Source of the DNA: an uncultured Chromatiaceae bacterium
GTDB taxonomy: Bacteria > Pseudomonadota > Gammaproteobacteria > Enterobacterales > Alteromonadaceae
Direction: 5' to 3'
NCBI GenBank assembly: GCA_946482615.1
Contig: CAMLSF010000005.1
Coordinates: 1 to 54,160, forward strand
DNA: 54,160 nt
Position numbers and translations under genes: made by a program. This document shows positions 45,845 through 54,160 of the stretch, one piece after another (the stretch's first letter is position 1; each line of letters starts with the position of its first letter). The notes under the pieces are model-generated. The model was not told the DNA's origin and did no database searches. It saw nothing but the letters and a program-made list of their open reading frames with translations.

Positions 45845-46225
45845 ATGCAGCTACTACTGATTTATGATGGCGATTGCCCGTTGTGCCGGAACTTTGTTGC
45901 TGCACAAAAGTTGCAACAGCAGTTTGGTGAACTCATAGTGCTCAACGCTCGGGATATGCCTGAACAAGCACCATTGTTGTTAGCAGAGTTACAGCATCAT
46001 CGTCTGACCGTCAACCAAAGTATGTTACTACGGCTGGACGGACGCTGGTTAAAAGGGCCAGAGGTGCTGCAGTTGCTGGCTTCACTCAATGAACCCAACT
46101 GGCGCAACAGGCTCTGGTTGTATTGGTTTCAATCAGCACGCCGTGCCCGCTTTAGCTATCCTTTGCTGCGGGCTGGTCGTAATTTGTTGTTAAAGCTGCT
46201 GAACATTCCGCCTTTGCCTTACTGA
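45845..46225 (+). CDS. DCC family thiol-disulfide oxidoreductase (DUF393)
   Basis: A 126-residue protein with the family signature DGDCPLC at residues 8-14 (LLIYDGDCPLCRNFVAAQKL), a thioredoxin-like CxxC. The domain continues with VLNARDMPEQAPLLLAEL and SMLLRLDGRWLKGPEVLQLLASL. The reading frame extends 32 codons upstream, but ATG 45845 has GAGGTG at good spacing and gives the canonical N-terminus. Its stop overlaps the stop of the convergent amylase gene. Role unknown; members are thought to act in cytoplasmic redox reactions. Confidence 0.88.
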   Translation: MQLLLIYDGDCPLCRNFVAAQKLQQQFGELIVLNARDMPEQAPLLLAELQHHRLTVNQSMLLRLDGRWLKGPEVLQLLASLNEPNWRNRLWLYWFQSARRARFSYPLLRAGRNLLLKLLNIPPLPY

Positions 46226-48072
46226 AGCTCAAGCATCAGACTGCCGCGCGCAGGCAAGTCCAGCTTGCCCTGGGTGCTGATGGTTTTGCCTGTCAGCACA
46301 TCTTTGAAACGGGCATTGGCTGGCATTAATTCTGAGTAGCGCTTTAAATCCACAGTTTTGGCTTCAGCATTTTTATTAAAAAACACCCAAAGCTGTTTGT
46401 TATTCTGATAACGGACATAACTATAGATACCATCTGCCGGGCTGAAATGTTTCATCTGCCCCCGCTGCAGCACAGTGTTGTTTTTGCGGTAGTTGGCCAG
46501 TGTTTTGACCAGTTGTTGAGCTTGCAGCTGAGCTTGACTCAAGCCTTGGCCGGTAAACGCATTCACAGTATCCCCCGCCCAACCGCCCGGAAAATCGCTG
46601 CGCACCAAACCATCATCCCGTTGTTTTGGGCTTTGTTTCAGAATTTCGGTACCGTAATACAGCTGCGGAATACGTGGTGCAGTCAGCAGATAAATCATCG
46701 CCATCTGATACAAGTCTCTGTCTTCATTTAACAAGGAGAATAAACGAGCCGTATCGTGATTGCCTTCAAACAACACTAAGTTGGTTGGGTCCGGATAAAT
46801 CACATCATTGCCCAACGCCTCGTACAGTTTGACCCAGCCTTTGTCCCAGGCTTCCTCTTCGGTCAGAGCCGCCAGTAAGGCGTAATAGAGTGGGAAATCC
46901 ATCATGCTCGGGGTAAAGGACTGATAACCGTCTGAGTTATGTTTGCCCTTTTGCCAGTAGGACACCACCACTGGATTCGCACTCCACTCTTCACCGACAA
47001 TATTAAAATTCGGGTATTCGCTCATCAGGCGCTTCGACCAGGCCGCTAAAAAGTGTTTGTCAGCATAAGAATAAGTATCTTCCCGAATGCCGGACAAGTT
47101 CGCGTATTCCACCCACCAGACTGAGTTTTGGATCAGATAAGTCGCTAATAACGGATGGCGCTGATTTAAATCCGGCATAGTGTCGACAAACCAGCCATCA
47201 ACAAAAGCTTTGGCATCCACTTTGGCGGCATAAGGATCCTGCACTGTAGTGCGGGCATGGTTAGTCGGATGGAAACTGGCGTTGTAATTCAGCCAGCTTT
47301 TTTCAGGTAAGTCTTTGAGCCACCAATGGTTTGATCCTATGTGATTCACCACTATGTCCTGAATCACCCCTATACCGAGTTTTTTGGCTTCTGACACAAA
47401 GTTTTTATAGTCACTGTTGCTGCCAAAACGTGGATCGATTTTGTACAGATCCGTGGCCGCGTAACCATGGTAGGAATAAGCCGGGCTGTTATTTTCAGTT
47501 AATGGCTGAGGCCATATCTGCGTGACACCCAGTTGCTGTAAATAAGGCAAAGCCTGCTGCATACCGGCAATATCACCACCATGCCGTCCGCCGGGATTGG
47601 CTCTGTTCAGGCCTTCGCTCAAGCCTTTTACTTCATCATTGGAGCTATCGCCGTTCACAAAACGGTCCGGCGTAATAAGATAAATCAGATCGTTTTGGCT
47701 AAAGCCCTGACGTTGTGCCGAGCCCGGCTGACGGGCCAATAAGCTGTAGTTATAACGGGCTACTGTTTTGCCATCTTGTGTAAACACCAGCTCAAAACTA
47801 CCTGGTTTTACATCAGGGCTTAGCTCCAAATCCACAAACAGATAATTGGGGTTTTCAACCTTTTGCAGCCCTGTAAGTTTAACTCCCGGATAATTCAGCT
47901 GCACTTTAGCCTGCTGAATATCCTTCGCATGCACCATCAGTTGCAGCCTGGGTTCTTTCATACCAGCCCACCAAAAGGCAGGCTCCAGATGTTCGATTTC
48001 GGCGGCATAAGCCGCAGGAGCCACTACTACCAGCCCCAGCAGCACTGCCTTTATCTGATGAATAATTGTCAT
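46219..48072 (-). CDS. GH13 cyclomaltodextrinase/neopullulanase-like amylase
   Basis: A 617-residue periplasmic glycosidase with signal peptide (cleaved about AYA-A). An N-terminal beta-sandwich domain (about 25-115, cyclomaltodextrinase N type) precedes the TIM barrel from about residue 125. The catalytic residues of GH13 are visible: nucleophile D332 (GIREDTY), acid/base E361 (NIVGEEW) and D440 (FEGNHDTAR), along with DIVVNH at beta-3. A C-terminal beta domain follows. Expected to open cyclodextrins or cut maltodextrins to maltose/glucose. ATG overlaps the GH31 stop by four bases (ATGA), so both are co-translated. Confidence 0.94.
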   Translation of the reverse strand: MTIIHQIKAVLLGLVVVAPAAYAAEIEHLEPAFWWAGMKEPRLQLMVHAKDIQQAKVQLNYPGVKLTGLQKVENPNYLFVDLELSPDVKPGSFELVFTQDGKTVARYNYSLLARQPGSAQRQGFSQNDLIYLITPDRFVNGDSSNDEVKGLSEGLNRANPGGRHGGDIAGMQQALPYLQQLGVTQIWPQPLTENNSPAYSYHGYAATDLYKIDPRFGSNSDYKNFVSEAKKLGIGVIQDIVVNHIGSNHWWLKDLPEKSWLNYNASFHPTNHARTTVQDPYAAKVDAKAFVDGWFVDTMPDLNQRHPLLATYLIQNSVWWVEYANLSGIREDTYSYADKHFLAAWSKRLMSEYPNFNIVGEEWSANPVVVSYWQKGKHNSDGYQSFTPSMMDFPLYYALLAALTEEEAWDKGWVKLYEALGNDVIYPDPTNLVLFEGNHDTARLFSLLNEDRDLYQMAMIYLLTAPRIPQLYYGTEILKQSPKQRDDGLVRSDFPGGWAGDTVNAFTGQGLSQAQLQAQQLVKTLANYRKNNTVLQRGQMKHFSPADGIYSYVRYQNNKQLWVFFNKNAEAKTVDLKRYSELMPANARFKDVLTGKTISTQGKLDLPARGSLMLELQ

Positions 48073-50486
48073 TGCAGCTCCACCTTCACTTTGGCCTGAT
48101 CCCAGTTTAATTTCACCCGCACTTGCTGCTTCCGTTGGTCAAACCAGGCTGTCCCTGCAGTCAGTTCTGCTTCAGAGCCAACCCATTTCAAAGTTTTGCC
48201 ATTCGCCAGCACTGCTGCAGCTTTATCCCATTGATGCACAACCAGGGTGACTTCACGCTGTTTTGGCATACCGGCATAACCTAAGCCGGTGCGGTTGAAC
48301 TCCAGCGTCAGGCCGTTTGTTGCCTTCGCACTATTTGCCTTCGCACTAAAAGTCAGCAACTCATACTGGCCACTTTTTAACGAATTGGGTGATACACCAT
48401 CATCTTCATACATCTGGCCTTTGGCTGTATTTACTGATGAGTCATGGTAATAATGCAGTTCCAACTGACGGCTGCTGTAGTCTTTTAAACTTTGCACTGC
48501 GCTCACCATAGGCACAAAAGAGCCGGCCCGCACCAACACCGGCAAGCGGGTTAAATCTGTTGGCTGCTGGATAGTTTTACCGCCCTGATAAGCTTTGTCT
48601 GTCCAGTAATCCAGCCAGACGCCTTTGGGCAACTGCACTGATACAGACTTCGCACCAGCAGAAGTCACAGGAGTCACTAAAAAGGCATCCCCCCATAAGT
48701 AGCTATCTTTATTGGTGATTAAACTGGTGTCGGCTTCGTTTTCAAAAAACAAAGGGCGCATCAGCGGCATGCCAGTGCTGCTATTTTGATACGCCAGACT
48801 GTAGTTGTAGGGGAATAAGCGGTAACGTAATTTCACATAGTCCCGCAAAATATCTTTGGTTTCTTTGTCGTGCAGCACAGGCTCTGGTGCTATTTGTTCC
48901 TGGGCATGAGGGCGATACACTGGCTGGAATACACCGTACTGCAACCAGCGGATATACATTTCTTTATCAAACACCTCACCACCGGCAAAACCACCTAAAT
49001 CTGAGTGGGTATAGGCCATGCCTAATAAGCCCATTTGCAGCGACAGTTCCACCTGAGGTTTTAAACCATCCCAGCTGCGGCTGACATCACCTGTCCAGGG
49101 GATCATGCCAAAACGTTGTGACCCGGCAAAACCGGAACGCATCATAATCATAGGCCGCTGCGCTGGTTGCTGGCCTAAGCGGTTTTTGTACAAAAGTTCA
49201 GCCCAACGATGGCCATAGGCATTATGGATTTCATCTGCAGTTCCTATGCTATGAATCGCATCAGAAGGATGCACTTCAGGCTCGCCTAAATCGCCCCACC
49301 AGCCAGCCACACCATAGTCGGCCAACTCGTTGTAAATGCCTTCAAACCAGGCTGTGCCTTCTTCTGAAAACACATCCACTAACCCCGTATTACCAAAATA
49401 AAAATCGAAGGTTTTTGGCTTACCTGCTAAATCTTTGGCTAAAGCTTTGGCTTTGACCGCTTCATCCCAGCGGCTGGACGTGCTTAAGACAAAAGGCTCG
49501 GTGATTAAGACGGTGTTGACCCCTTTGGCTTTAAAGTCACTGATCATGCCTTTGGGGTTTGGAAAGGCTTTTTTATCCCAGGCTAAGTTGCCCATATGGC
49601 CCTGAATATCTGGCCCAAACCAATACAAATCCAGCACTACAGCGTCGAGCGGGAAATCTTCAGCCGCAAATTTATCCACTATGGCGCGGGTTTCAGCTTC
49701 AGTATGATAGCCAAAACGTGAGGCAAAATTACCAAAAGCCCAGCGCGGTGGCAGTGGTTGTTTACCTGTGACAGTGACATATTGCTCTATTAATTGTGGA
49801 TAAGTAGCAGCCGCCATCACAATGTAAGAGGTACGGCCTGCCACAGCTTCAAATTGCAGCACATCTTTTTCTGTTTTACCTAAGTCAACAAAACCACTGG
49901 CACTGTTATCAAACAGCACCAGGTATTTTTTGGTCGACAGTACAGCAGGTAAACCAAAATACATTTGCTGTGCTTCGGTGGTATAGCCATAACTGGCTTT
50001 GTTGTATAAAGGCAAACGCTGACCCCGTCTGTCCATGCCGACAACCCGTTCCCCTGTACCTAACAGCTTTTCATCATCCTGCAGCGCAAAGCGAAAACCA
50101 CGTAAAGTTTCATGGGCAAAAAAACCTTGTTCTTCGGCCAGTACCAGCTCATTGCCACGGTAATAACTTAACTGAAAAGGTGCTTTATTAATCCGAACTT
50201 TAAGATCTGTGGTGGCAAATTCAAGCTGTTGCGGCTGTTCACTCAAAGTAGCGGCAAGCTGTTGTTCTGGCGCAGCCAAAGCAAAAGACGGCAGTTGTTT
50301 CAGACCAGCTTTCTGGTACACAACCTCAACACTGCCCTGACTTTTGAAGCTCAAAGACACTGAATATTCATCGGTGTGAAGCTGCAGCTTATTGTCATGC
50401 AGCTGATGTGACTGATAAGTAGCGGCTTGTACGGCAGAGCTTAACAGCACCAGTACCAGAGGCAGCCAAAAACGAAGTGATATCAT
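48069..50486 (-). CDS. GH31 alpha-glucosidase
   Basis: An 805-residue periplasmic enzyme with signal peptide (LVLLSSAVQA-A). N-terminal beta-sandwich up to about residue 240, then the TIM barrel. The nucleophile is D399 in WWGDLGEPE and the acid/base is D467 in WTGDVSRSW, both intact. HSDLGGFAG and the C-terminal beta domains (RAGSFVPM) follow. Expected to release glucose from the non-reducing end of maltodextrins. It lies between the halogenase-like and GH13 genes in the same operon, with AGGA-type ribosome site. Confidence 0.95.
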   Translation of the reverse strand: MISLRFWLPLVLVLLSSAVQAATYQSHQLHDNKLQLHTDEYSVSLSFKSQGSVEVVYQKAGLKQLPSFALAAPEQQLAATLSEQPQQLEFATTDLKVRINKAPFQLSYYRGNELVLAEEQGFFAHETLRGFRFALQDDEKLLGTGERVVGMDRRGQRLPLYNKASYGYTTEAQQMYFGLPAVLSTKKYLVLFDNSASGFVDLGKTEKDVLQFEAVAGRTSYIVMAAATYPQLIEQYVTVTGKQPLPPRWAFGNFASRFGYHTEAETRAIVDKFAAEDFPLDAVVLDLYWFGPDIQGHMGNLAWDKKAFPNPKGMISDFKAKGVNTVLITEPFVLSTSSRWDEAVKAKALAKDLAGKPKTFDFYFGNTGLVDVFSEEGTAWFEGIYNELADYGVAGWWGDLGEPEVHPSDAIHSIGTADEIHNAYGHRWAELLYKNRLGQQPAQRPMIMMRSGFAGSQRFGMIPWTGDVSRSWDGLKPQVELSLQMGLLGMAYTHSDLGGFAGGEVFDKEMYIRWLQYGVFQPVYRPHAQEQIAPEPVLHDKETKDILRDYVKLRYRLFPYNYSLAYQNSSTGMPLMRPLFFENEADTSLITNKDSYLWGDAFLVTPVTSAGAKSVSVQLPKGVWLDYWTDKAYQGGKTIQQPTDLTRLPVLVRAGSFVPMVSAVQSLKDYSSRQLELHYYHDSSVNTAKGQMYEDDGVSPNSLKSGQYELLTFSAKANSAKATNGLTLEFNRTGLGYAGMPKQREVTLVVHQWDKAAAVLANGKTLKWVGSEAELTAGTAWFDQRKQQVRVKLNWDQAKVKVELQ

Positions 50487-50535
50487 CTGAACATCCTATC
50501 TCAAGCCAACCCCTCGTCAGGGCTGGCCGAACCTA

Positions 50536-52032
50536 TTAGTTTGTGGAAACGCCACAAACGCGGCGTAAAAACTCATCATGTGAGGGTAATTTGGCCAAAG
50601 GCTCTTGTTTAATGGCCCTGATGCCGCTGAGCATGTCTTTTAGTTGAGCATCCGAAAAGCTGTCCGCCAGAGGGTGATAGTCACGTGGCATTAATCCCTG
50701 CCCCAACATCACCTGCAACCAGGATGCATCATGAAATAAATCATGTTGCTCGCGGAAAATACTGCCATCGGCCTGAAACAGCTCAATTTTATGTTTGAGC
50801 GAATCAGGGATTTGCAGTTGACTCATATCACGCCAGAACTGACTGTCCCTGCGTTCTGTGACATGGTAATGCAGCAATAAAAAGTCACGGATGTACACAA
50901 ACTCGGCTTCAGATTGTTTGTTGTACTCAGCCACTGTCGCTGCTTCAATGCCATTGTGTGGGAACATTTTCAGCAAACGCACTATGCCTGATTGCACTAA
51001 ATGAATACTGGTGGATTCCAGCGGTTCAAGAAAACCACTGGATAAGCCAACTGCCAGCACATTGTGGTGCCACTGCTTACGGGCACGGCCTGTTTTAAAC
51101 TTTATCAGTTTAGGATCAGCCATTGGCGTGCTTTGCAGATTATTCATCAGCAGATCCAAAGCTTGTTGTTCACTGTAATGGGCACTGCTGAATACCATGC
51201 CATTGCCATTACGATGCTGTAATGGAATACGCCACTGCCAGCCGGCTTCATGAGCTATGGCTCTGGTGTAAGGCAGGGTCTGTTCAAAACGTTCTGTTGG
51301 TACTGCCCAGGCCCTGTCGCAGGGTAATAAGTGACTCCAGTCGTCATAACCAACACCCAATTTACGCTGCAGCAGTAAGCTGACAAAACCTGAGCAATCA
51401 ATGAAAAAATCGCCCTTCACTTCGCGGCCGTCTTTGAGTAACAAGCTTTTGATATGACCATTATGGTGTTGAGTGACCTGGTCCACCATACCCTCAGTAC
51501 GCTTGACTCCCATAGGTTCGCTGAATTTACGTAAGAAAGCTGCGTATAAACCCGCATCAAAGTGATAAGCGTAAGGCAACTCAAGGATAGGATCTTTGGC
51601 TGTGATAGAGGCAAATTTACCAGCTTCAGCACAAAGATAATTTAAGTCGTACTGCCACAGAGGTGTCATATCACCAAATTGTTGCCGTGCTCTTAACCAC
51701 AAATGATGAAAGTGGCAAAAGGTCAGACTGCGACCCGGCGCACCAAAACTATGGTAATAACCATCCCCCTGAGCGCGCCAGTTCTCAAATTTAATCGCCA
51801 GCTTAATAGTGGCTTTGGTTTCACGCAAAAACTCTGCTTCGTTAATGCCTAGTACCTGATTCAGCACGCGAATAGGCGGAATAGTGGCTTCGCCAACACC
51901 TACAGTGCCAATGGCATCAGACTCCACCAGTTCAATATCAACGACACCACCCAGTACTTTTTTCAGTAAAGCAGCGCTCAGCCAGCCTGCAGTACCGCCA
52001 CCCAGAATCACTACTTTTTTGATTGGAGTCAT
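50536..52032 (-). CDS. Tryptophan-halogenase-like flavoprotein
   Basis: A 498-residue FAD-dependent protein of the PrnA/tryptophan 7-halogenase family. The FAD-binding motif is GGGTAGW (residues 11-17). The halogenase Lys that binds hypohalous acid is at K77 in ATIKLAIKFENW, the WxWxIP signature is WQWRIP, and the catalytic-Glu region is GFLEPLESTSIH. All key positions appear intact. In many bacteria such genes sit directly beside TonB receptors of sugar-uptake loci, where no halogenated product is known. Here it lies between the TonB receptor and the alpha-glucosidase. Its true substrate is unknown. Confidence 0.9.
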   Translation of the reverse strand: MTPIKKVVILGGGTAGWLSAALLKKVLGGVVDIELVESDAIGTVGVGEATIPPIRVLNQVLGINEAEFLRETKATIKLAIKFENWRAQGDGYYHSFGAPGRSLTFCHFHHLWLRARQQFGDMTPLWQYDLNYLCAEAGKFASITAKDPILELPYAYHFDAGLYAAFLRKFSEPMGVKRTEGMVDQVTQHHNGHIKSLLLKDGREVKGDFFIDCSGFVSLLLQRKLGVGYDDWSHLLPCDRAWAVPTERFEQTLPYTRAIAHEAGWQWRIPLQHRNGNGMVFSSAHYSEQQALDLLMNNLQSTPMADPKLIKFKTGRARKQWHHNVLAVGLSSGFLEPLESTSIHLVQSGIVRLLKMFPHNGIEAATVAEYNKQSEAEFVYIRDFLLLHYHVTERRDSQFWRDMSQLQIPDSLKHKIELFQADGSIFREQHDLFHDASWLQVMLGQGLMPRDYHPLADSFSDAQLKDMLSGIRAIKQEPLAKLPSHDEFLRRVCGVSTN

Positions 52033-52044
52033 GCGAATTTCCTA

Positions 52045-52074
52045 AAGAAAAACCCAGCCACAGAGGCTGGGTTT
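52045..52074 (-). terminator. Terminator between TonB receptor and halogenase-like gene
   Basis: Perfect 10-bp stem AAACCCAGCC (52050-52059) / GGCTGGGTTT (52065-52074), loop ACAGA; on the minus strand it is followed by TTTTTCTTT. It lies 55 bp past the receptor stop codon. It would reduce transcription of the downstream glycosidase genes relative to the receptor unless these have their own promoter. Confidence 0.85.
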
Positions 52075-52129
52075 CATACAAAGTCAGTAGCAGCACTGCG
52101 TTGCAGTGCCGGCACAACCTCAGCCTGTA

Positions 52130-54160
52130 TTAGAACTTATAGTTTAAGCCTAACAGGAAGTTACGGCCAAAGCTCTGATACTGAGTCACCTGACGGGTAT
52201 CGCCCGGGTTGTTCTGGATGGTTTTCTCATCCGTTAAGTTCTGACCCTGTAACGAAATACGCAGACCGTCCAGTGCATCTATACCTGACTCACTGAAATC
52301 ATAACCAATCTGTGCATCCCACAACTCGCTGCCCTGGTCCATAGTAGGAGATAAGCTCAAACTCAGACCACGGGTTTCGGTCGCGAACTGGTCACGTTTA
52401 GTACCAGAGACACGAACTTCAAAACCTGCACGCTCATAATAAGCAGTCAGAGTGTAAATCTCTTCGGATAAACCTGGTACACGACCACCGTCATCTAACT
52501 CACCGTCCATAAAGGTAGCGCTGGCCACTAAACCAAAACCATCCAGTACTTCATCGATGATGTCAAATGGCACACTGGCCTGAACTTCATAACCACGGAC
52601 AAAACCTGTTAAACCATCCTGACGGATGTCCAGACGACCTAAAGTAGTTGCTGGCGGTAAACCAGTACTGGTTTCATGGAATCCAGGTATGTAGTAATCA
52701 GCAAAATCATTGATTAAGGTAATATTACGGTGCCAGTTTTTCAGATCTTTATAGAAGAAACTTGCCGCAATAAAACCATTATCATGGTAGTAATTTTCAT
52801 AAGATAAATCGAACTGGTCAGCTTCTAACGGCTTCAGTTCAGTGTTACCAGCATTGCCAGCAAAAGCGCTGTTTAACGGATCGTCATCCAGAATATTAGT
52901 ATCATTAAAGTTAAAAGTTACCTGGCTGTTTGGACGCAAGTCATCTAAACGTGGGCGGCTCATCACTTTAGAGACTGCAGTACGAATAAACTGGCTGTCT
53001 GCCACTTCAAAACTCAGGTTCATGCTTGGTAAGACGTCAGTGTAATCTGCACCACCAGACACAGGGATCGCATTGGTATAACGATCGCTGCCAGAAGAAG
53101 CATTAAAACCAAAACCTTCCTGATCAGATTTCACAATTTGTACGCCGATATTACCAGTCACCGGGATAGAGCCTGCTTCTGTATTAATATCTAACATACC
53201 GTATAAAGTGGTGATCTTTTCATTGATTTCGTAGGTATCACCAAAACGGCCATTTTCCAGGAAAGCCGCATCGGTAGAGATGTAATAGCCACTGTTATAC
53301 AAAGCTAAACTGTCATAGGCCAACACGCCGTTGATACCGACAAAACTTAAATCGGCCACACCTAATACATCAGGGATAGCGTCTGAGTTTGGCCATACGT
53401 TAGCAGTCAGGTAAGCACCATTGTTCACTTTGCTCTTAGTACGGTCTTTATACACCACACCAGTTTCCAGACCTGTGAAAATACCCCATTCCACTACGCC
53501 ATTAAATTGCAGACGTACGCTGTCCAGCTCTTCTTCAAAGACTGGTTTATTGACAAAACCATCCTGAGCTGTAGTAGGGCCATAACCGTCACCAGTGTCC
53601 TGAAACTCAGGAACCGGATCCAATGAGCCACCCCAGGATTGTGGGCCAGCTAAACGAATGATGGATGGGTCGGTCAGATCAACAAGAGCTATTGTTGGGT
53701 GAGCACTGAACATGGCACCTGAAGGTGTCATTACCCAAGAACGGGCAGTAATTGGTCTGTTATCCGGGCCTGTGCCACCAGCACGGCCTACACCTGAATA
53801 ACTTTCCACGTCAGTAATAGTTTTATCAACTTTACCTGTTGAAATATCCAGCTCAGTGGTCCAGTTATCATTGATATTGTATTCCAGGTTCAGGCCAAAA
53901 GTTTTCAGCTCAGCGTCCTGTTCACGGGAATCGTTACGGATCACCGAGAAGAAACCATCGTGGTAAGCTGCAGTAGCTAAACCATCCTGAACTTCAGTAA
54001 TGGTGTAAGCGCCAGTGCCCCACTCGGCCATACCTTCTTCCAGACCACGGCGTACGTCTGTTTCGTTAAAGTCGATATAAAGCGCATCAAATTTAATCTT
54101 TAAATCATCGCTGGCATCGTATTCAAAAATAGCAGCGATAGAGTCACGTTCCAGCATAGC
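52130..54160 (-). CDS. TonB-dependent receptor, probable maltodextrin type (N-terminus outside the window)
   Basis: At least 676 C-terminal residues of an outer-membrane transporter; the reading frame is open to the window end, so signal peptide, TonB box and plug lie beyond 54160 and the first in-frame Met (54157) is not the start. The visible part is barrel strands with long loops (YNINDNWTTELDISTGKVDK, FRTAVSKVMSRPRLDDLRPN) and ends in FLLGLNYKF, the aromatic terminus needed for outer-membrane assembly. The SRPRLDDLRP stretch is common in carbohydrate-type receptors of Alteromonadales, Xanthomonas and Caulobacter. Neighbouring GH13/GH31 genes point to maltodextrin uptake. Confidence 0.9.
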   Translation of the reverse strand, partial: AMLERDSIAAIFEYDASDDLKIKFDALYIDFNETDVRRGLEEGMAEWGTGAYTITEVQDGLATAAYHDGFFSVIRNDSREQDAELKTFGLNLEYNINDNWTTELDISTGKVDKTITDVESYSGVGRAGGTGPDNRPITARSWVMTPSGAMFSAHPTIALVDLTDPSIIRLAGPQSWGGSLDPVPEFQDTGDGYGPTTAQDGFVNKPVFEEELDSVRLQFNGVVEWGIFTGLETGVVYKDRTKSKVNNGAYLTANVWPNSDAIPDVLGVADLSFVGINGVLAYDSLALYNSGYYISTDAAFLENGRFGDTYEINEKITTLYGMLDINTEAGSIPVTGNIGVQIVKSDQEGFGFNASSGSDRYTNAIPVSGGADYTDVLPSMNLSFEVADSQFIRTAVSKVMSRPRLDDLRPNSQVTFNFNDTNILDDDPLNSAFAGNAGNTELKPLEADQFDLSYENYYHDNGFIAASFFYKDLKNWHRNITLINDFADYYIPGFHETSTGLPPATTLGRLDIRQDGLTGFVRGYEVQASVPFDIIDEVLDGFGLVASATFMDGELDDGGRVPGLSEEIYTLTAYYERAGFEVRVSGTKRDQFATETRGLSLSLSPTMDQGSELWDAQIGYDFSESGIDALDGLRISLQGQNLTDEKTIQNNPGDTRQVTQYQSFGRNFLLGLNYKF

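Overview
The window looks like chromosomal DNA of a free-living gammaproteobacterium of the Alteromonadales type. A Rheinheimera or a close relative is my best guess, inferred from the gene families rather than from any search. Supporting families are DUF3718, DUF3334, a MipA/OmpV-DUF3019-RstA/RstB-like cluster, and a TonB-receptor/tryptophan-halogenase-like/glycosidase locus. I see no insertion sequence, prophage, integrase or CRISPR array.

Layout. 1-1.5 kb: an adenosine-deaminase-family gene and tRNA-Leu(UAA), both on the minus strand. 1.7-6.7 kb: the leucine operon leuABCD behind a leader peptide and transcription attenuator. 6.8-15.7 kb: a small exported DUF3718 protein; a TonB-dependent receptor plus PepSY membrane protein (iron-type locus) whose promoter is overlaid by a perfect 30-bp palindrome; an exported protein of unknown function; a YicG-type channel protein; a MarR-HlyD-DUF2955 efflux operon with a symmetric double operator; and TerC.

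15.8-29.6 kb (minus strand): seven tightly packed genes that read as one operon. In transcription order they encode a TPR/outer-membrane beta-barrel protein (Slam-like), a FecR-domain protein, a giant lipoprotein of about 1919 residues (tandem-95/cadherin-like repeats followed by delta-60 repeats), a metallo-beta-lactamase-fold hydrolase, a CHASE2 adenylate cyclase, a GAF-HD-GYP phosphodiesterase and a solute-binding-type periplasmic protein. This is the best candidate here for an undescribed system: a surface lipoprotein module linked to cAMP and c-di-GMP signalling.

29.8-37.9 kb: YifB/ComM ATPase, Bcr/CflA-type efflux, an orphan solute-binding protein, a maltose-acetyltransferase-like enzyme, a CheX-like DUF3334 protein, and the MipA-DUF3019-response regulator-histidine kinase operon. 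38-42 kb: an ERIC-like repeat that runs up to the start codon of a LacI-family regulator, then rlmF and an MFS sugar transporter. 42-46 kb: an M13 peptidase lipoprotein, a FlaF-like protein paired with a flagellin-like protein that lacks terminal D0 domains, and a DCC thiol oxidoreductase. 46.2-54.2 kb (minus strand): a maltodextrin-type locus with a TonB receptor (cut by the window end), a tryptophan-halogenase-like flavoprotein, a GH31 alpha-glucosidase and a GH13 cyclomaltodextrinase. The LacI regulator and MFS transporter upstream probably serve the same sugar pathway.
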